A DNA stretch of 48,192 bases from IMG/VR virus record IMGVR_UViG_3300031659_002244, positions 1 through 48,192 of that record. One strand, written 5' to 3'. The notes beneath the pieces were generated by a model. It was not told where the DNA came from, ran no database searches, and was given only the letters and a program-made list of their open reading frames with translations. Both the position numbers and the translations under genes were made by a program. Source of the stretch: a virus. Shown here in pieces: positions 45,182-48,192 of the stretch (its first letter is position 1; every line of letters starts with the position of its first letter).

Positions 45182-46453
45182 TTACTTAAAACTAAGTTCA
45201 GCTGGAGTACTTTCCTGTTTTTCAACAGGGGGTTTATCTTCTTTTAAAAATCTAATGCTATATTCACTATCCCAATCTCTATTCATATCATTGAATACAT
45301 CATTTAAAAACAATAAATTATTATATATTTTCTTTGGGAAAAATTCATCATATATCTCATTCATTCCAGAATTCAATATACTTGTAACATTATTAAGGTA
45401 CTCTAATTGTAAATAAAGATTGTGGTATGCCATACTACTATTAAATCCTTTAAAGCTAATAACATCTTCTCCCTCTTTATTTTTAACATAGTGGTTGAAA
45501 AAAGAATAGACATCATCTAAGTCAGTACAGATAGGGCAATGACAAGGCATCTTAAAATCTTTGGTTAATTTTTTGTAATCAATAGTATTAGGCCATGCCA
45601 TCGATCTCATGCCAGTTCCAACTACATATCTAGCTTCTGTGAAATATCCACCATAAACACAAGTCCTATTCCAATATGTAGAATCATATGTTATTTGAAC
45701 ATCGATACCCTTTTCATTTAATAACATTTGAATATACTGAAAATAAATCATACTCTCGTTTGACGTAACACCAAAAATATGAAAATATTTACATTCCTGT
45801 CTATCAAACTCACCATTCTTATGTAAAAACAATATAGCTGGAAGTATCTTTCCTAAGTTGCCTCTGGTTCCACCGTATGCCCAACCTTCAAACTTATATG
45901 GTGATATTGCATCATACCATTCTTTAATTTGTGGTATAGTTTGACCTTGGATAACATTCAAGATTTTTGCGTCAGTTCTTGTTCTATTTTCTGAATAATA
46001 CTTTGCTGATGTTACAGACAAATCTAAACACTCTTGATAATCTTTATATGGTGATACTGGTTTCCCATCTCTCATCATACCTAATGTAAAGGTTGGTCTA
46101 TCCAAAATTGGAAATATATCTCCATTTTCTTCACTCCACTTTAAAGCTACTTCATCAGTATACTTTGTAATATCAACTGTATTCTGTGCCAACTGATATC
46201 CACCACTGTCAACAAAAACAGTTGCGTCTTGAGCTTGAATTAAATTTCTAAAGTTTTTTCTTTTATGTGATGAACCAGCTGATATCAATATGTATTGATT
46301 TTTAAAATAAGAATCACTATCTTTCTGAAAAATCCTCAATGACTTCTTTTCTGAAAAATCCATTTGATACTCTTCTCTAATCTGTAAATCATCCTTCTCT
46401 AACATATTCATCAAACCATCACTATATGCAGGTATATATATTGCGTCTTTCAT
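45182..46453 (-). CDS. dpdA: TGT/DpdA-like 7-deazaguanine transglycosylase
   Basis: This 423-residue protein is related to tRNA-guanine transglycosylase: ATVFVDSGGYQLAQ (TGT DSGGFQ), ILNVIQGQT, GWAYGG, and a zinc site CHCPIC plus a downstream His in AYHNLY. An Asp in QITYDSTYW may be the nucleophile. Phage homologues (DpdA) insert 7-deazaguanines into DNA. The neighbours queC and folE support this. It could also act on tRNA. ATGA overlap with queC. The Pro/Glu-rich tail is not conserved. Confidence 0.85.
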   Translation of the reverse strand: MKDAIYIPAYSDGLMNMLEKDDLQIREEYQMDFSEKKSLRIFQKDSDSYFKNQYILISAGSSHKRKNFRNLIQAQDATVFVDSGGYQLAQNTVDITKYTDEVALKWSEENGDIFPILDRPTFTLGMMRDGKPVSPYKDYQECLDLSVTSAKYYSENRTRTDAKILNVIQGQTIPQIKEWYDAISPYKFEGWAYGGTRGNLGKILPAILFLHKNGEFDRQECKYFHIFGVTSNESMIYFQYIQMLLNEKGIDVQITYDSTYWNRTCVYGGYFTEARYVVGTGMRSMAWPNTIDYKKLTKDFKMPCHCPICTDLDDVYSFFNHYVKNKEGEDVISFKGFNSSMAYHNLYLQLEYLNNVTSILNSGMNEIYDEFFPKKIYNNLLFLNDVFNDMNRDWDSEYSIRFLKEDKPPVEKQESTPAELSFK

Positions 46454-47211
46454 ATCACTCCTTTATTTGTTAAGGCTTCACACCAATCATAATCTTCTTT
46501 TCCTCTATATGTTTTTTCAAGTATAGATGGAATAAGTTTCTCCAGCCAAGGAGCCTTCCAAGGATCATTCTTATAATAACCTACTGGTATATCTATATTA
46601 TTGTTATAAAGAGAAATCCATTTACGAAAACATGGTTTACACCAACCACAAGTTTGTTCTGTGCCATCATAACAACTATATGATTCTAACAATGATTCGG
46701 AACTACCACCCTTCTCCAAGAACTCTTTAACAATTTCTGTTTTTGTCGTTTCTTTATATGGTGAACTAACTGTAAAAACTCGTTCCTCAGTCCAATGTTG
46801 CGCCTTCCACATATGATTTAACAAGTCTGTCATTTTCTCATAGAATATAGGATCTTTATCAAACGACCTATCACCCTGTACACTACCAAGAATTAAGTTT
46901 TCACCATACATGGAAGCTATCAACATTAGATGTGCGTTACGATTTGGAACAATTGCGTCATCACGTTCAAACAAACTTAGATTTAAAAGATCAGTCAATA
47001 TAATTAACTTTGATCCGTCTATATAACCTTTATCAGCTAAATTATAAATCTTCTTAGTTTCTATACCCTCATATTTACTTCCAGTAGGTAAATATAATAA
47101 AACATCTGGTTTCAATAAATAATCAAATATTAAACTATCCATACCACCAGAAAACAAAAGAACCGTTTTACCAGTTGCTTTATGTTTTTCATTTGTTATC
47201 ATATTTGACAT
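46450..47211 (-). CDS. queC: QueC-like 7-cyano-7-deazaguanine synthase
   Basis: This 253-residue PP-loop ATPase has LLFSGGMDSLIF at the N-terminus, and a zinc-binding region SCYDGTEQTCGWCKPCFRKW as in QueC. QueC turns 7-carboxy-7-deazaguanine into preQ0. The middle is more diverged than in bacterial QueC (for example IVPNRNAHLMLIASMYGE is kept). It is cotranslated with the transglycosylase gene. Confidence 0.88.
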   Translation of the reverse strand: MSNMITNEKHKATGKTVLLFSGGMDSLIFDYLLKPDVLLYLPTGSKYEGIETKKIYNLADKGYIDGSKLIILTDLLNLSLFERDDAIVPNRNAHLMLIASMYGENLILGSVQGDRSFDKDPIFYEKMTDLLNHMWKAQHWTEERVFTVSSPYKETTKTEIVKEFLEKGGSSESLLESYSCYDGTEQTCGWCKPCFRKWISLYNNNIDIPVGYYKNDPWKAPWLEKLIPSILEKTYRGKEDYDWCEALTNKGVI

Positions 47212-47212
47212 T

Positions 47213-47713
47213 TTATTCTCCTATATCATAAACAGTTCCATCAAATGGTATTCTTCTGTGAAAATCAAACGGATGTTTTAAATTTTTCCTATCTTCTGGT
47301 TTCTTATATGAGATTGATTGTAATTCATGTTTAAAAATATCTACATCAGACCACTTTAAAGCTATATATTTAGTCATACTTTTATTAATCCAAATCATAA
47401 TAACAGGGGCAATTTTATTCATCTTACTCATAGATTCTTCTTTTCTTTCTAAAATAGAATAATAACCCCATGTTGCAGTTTTCCAATCACTATTTTGAGA
47501 ATGATCTAATTCAAAAAAACATACTATATCATCATTCTCATTATAAGCAATCAAATCACATTTAGCTTTCTGTTCTGCAAAAACAATATTCAAACTTGGA
47601 AATCTTTTAGCTAATTCATCTCTCATAACAACTCTACTATCGTCATCCTTATATGTTTCTTCTCTGTTTCCTGCCGTTGCAAATTTTGCAACCTTTTGAC
47701 TAAATTTTGCCAT
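47213..47713 (-). CDS. Unknown protein inside the 7-deazaguanine island
   Basis: This 166-residue protein has a helix with RDELAKRF, then CDLIAYNENDDIVCFFELDHSQN, a D...ExD pattern that resembles a PD-(D/E)XK-like core with the Lys replaced. KYIALKWSDVDIFK follows. It overlaps folE by 1 nt and precedes queC by 1 nt, so it is strictly linked to the modification genes. It might recognise or process modified DNA; that is inference. Confidence 0.65.
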   Translation of the reverse strand: MAKFSQKVAKFATAGNREETYKDDDSRVVMRDELAKRFPSLNIVFAEQKAKCDLIAYNENDDIVCFFELDHSQNSDWKTATWGYYSILERKEESMSKMNKIAPVIMIWINKSMTKYIALKWSDVDIFKHELQSISYKKPEDRKNLKHPFDFHRRIPFDGTVYDIGE

Positions 47714-48192
47714 TATCTCATTCCTTTCATATTACCCAAAAGAGAAAAGAACTCTGCTTTAATGGCAGGTTCTTCACGAAAGATACCACGAACAACTGAG
47801 GTCAACATATCACTTTCATGTTCTTTAACACCTCTTGCTGTCATACAAAAATGCTCTGCCTTAATAATAACAGCTACACCCTTTGCTTCTGTTTCTTGTT
47901 CAATCATATCTGCAATTTGTTCCGTCATCTCTTCCTGTATTTGTGGTCTTGATGCAACCCAATCAACCATACGATTAAACTTTGACAAACCAATAACTTT
48001 ATTCCCAGGAAATATACCTACATAAGCTTTTCCAGAGATAGCTTGGAAATGGTGAGCACAAGTTGAATTGATTGTTATAGGACCTGACATATAAATCTGG
48101 TCATATTGTTTTGCATTAGGAAACGCAGTAATTACAGGTGGAGGATAATATCTACCACGAAATATCTCATTGATAAACATTTTAGCTACACG
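47713..48192 (-). CDS. folE: GTP cyclohydrolase I (FolE), 5' end outside the window
   Basis: The visible 160 residues match GTP cyclohydrolase I: TINSTCAHHFQAISGKAYVGI (zinc Cys and His), VIGLSKFNRMVDWVA, AVIIKAEHFCMTARGV (second zinc Cys), and EEFFSLLGN. The frame stays open to the right edge: the last codons read RVAK before MFINEIFRG, matching the usual RVAKxxxNExF.G helix, so the ATG at 48180 is internal. It makes dihydroneopterin triphosphate, first step to preQ0 (and folate). Confidence 0.93.
   Translation of the reverse strand, partial: RVAKMFINEIFRGRYYPPPVITAFPNAKQYDQIYMSGPITINSTCAHHFQAISGKAYVGIFPGNKVIGLSKFNRMVDWVASRPQIQEEMTEQIADMIEQETEAKGVAVIIKAEHFCMTARGVKEHESDMLTSVVRGIFREEPAIKAEFFSLLGNMKGMR

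Noticed and set aside
48178-48180. ATG at 48180 as the start of folE
   Set aside because: The frame continues to the window edge with RVAK, which matches the family upstream of this Met, so the gene is cut by the edge rather than starting there.

Overview
The window is part of the genome of a T4-like myovirus, AT-rich (about one third G+C by eye), and closer to the marine (cyanophage/pelagiphage-type) branch than to T4 itself. This rests on a set of T4-type core genes: gp32, a gp33-like protein, gp61, gp41, gp59, UvsX, gp43, RegA, gp62 and RNase H. Several have the short marine-type forms; gp32, for example, lacks the zinc cysteines. The host cannot be named. A circularly permuted tmRNA gene would fit an alphaproteobacterium (some marine cyanobacteria also have permuted genes), and the metabolic cargo fits a marine bacterium.

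Layout. Positions 1-2372 (+ strand) hold the end of a virion operon: a small protein and a 750-residue virion protein with a C-terminal GH24 lysozyme. It ends at a bidirectional terminator, and almost everything after it is on the - strand. Positions 2439-8883 hold gp32, gp33-like, a ClpP-type protease, a SleB-type wall hydrolase, tRNA-Gly, the permuted tmRNA, dNMP kinase, PurS, OMP decarboxylase, tRNA-Thr, tRNA-Ala, a ferredoxin and an HNH enzyme. Positions 8996-20661 mix small membrane and secreted proteins with PsiE, an A-type Fe-S carrier, a RecB-like nuclease, HtrA protease, FmdB-type zinc ribbon, SprT-like protease, RNase H, dCMP deaminase, GAPDH and a second HNH enzyme. Positions 20673-25708 are a nucleotide/replication block (B12-dependent RNR, ThyX, primase) plus a saccharopine-dehydrogenase-like enzyme. 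Positions 25753-30070 hold envelope/lysis-type and virion-type proteins and an intergenic 38-nt segment almost identical to universal 23S rRNA domain IV. Positions 30075-36006 hold seven proteins that share a ten-residue N-terminus resembling the T4 capsid-targeting sequence. Positions 36014-45127 are the replication core (helicase, loader, UvsX, polymerase, RegA, gp62). Positions 45182-48192 are a 7-deazaguanine island (TGT/DpdA-like, QueC-like, FolE), cut by the right edge.

Regulation visible in the sequence. One promoter class is host-like (TTGTAT/TTGACA, spacer 16-17, TATAAT), usually with TTTTTCC directly upstream of the -35 box. A second class is the T4-type late motif TATAAATA. Two early promoters fire at or within a few bases of the start codon (saccharopine-dehydrogenase-like gene, DNA polymerase), so those messages may be leaderless. 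Long hairpins separate several transcription units.

Most novel items: the phage permuted tmRNA beside a phage ClpP; the 23S rRNA-like element inside an inverted repeat; the array of putative capsid-packaged enzymes (nucleotidyltransferases, a ligase-like protein, a possible nuclease); and the 7-deazaguanine DNA-modification genes inside the replication cluster.
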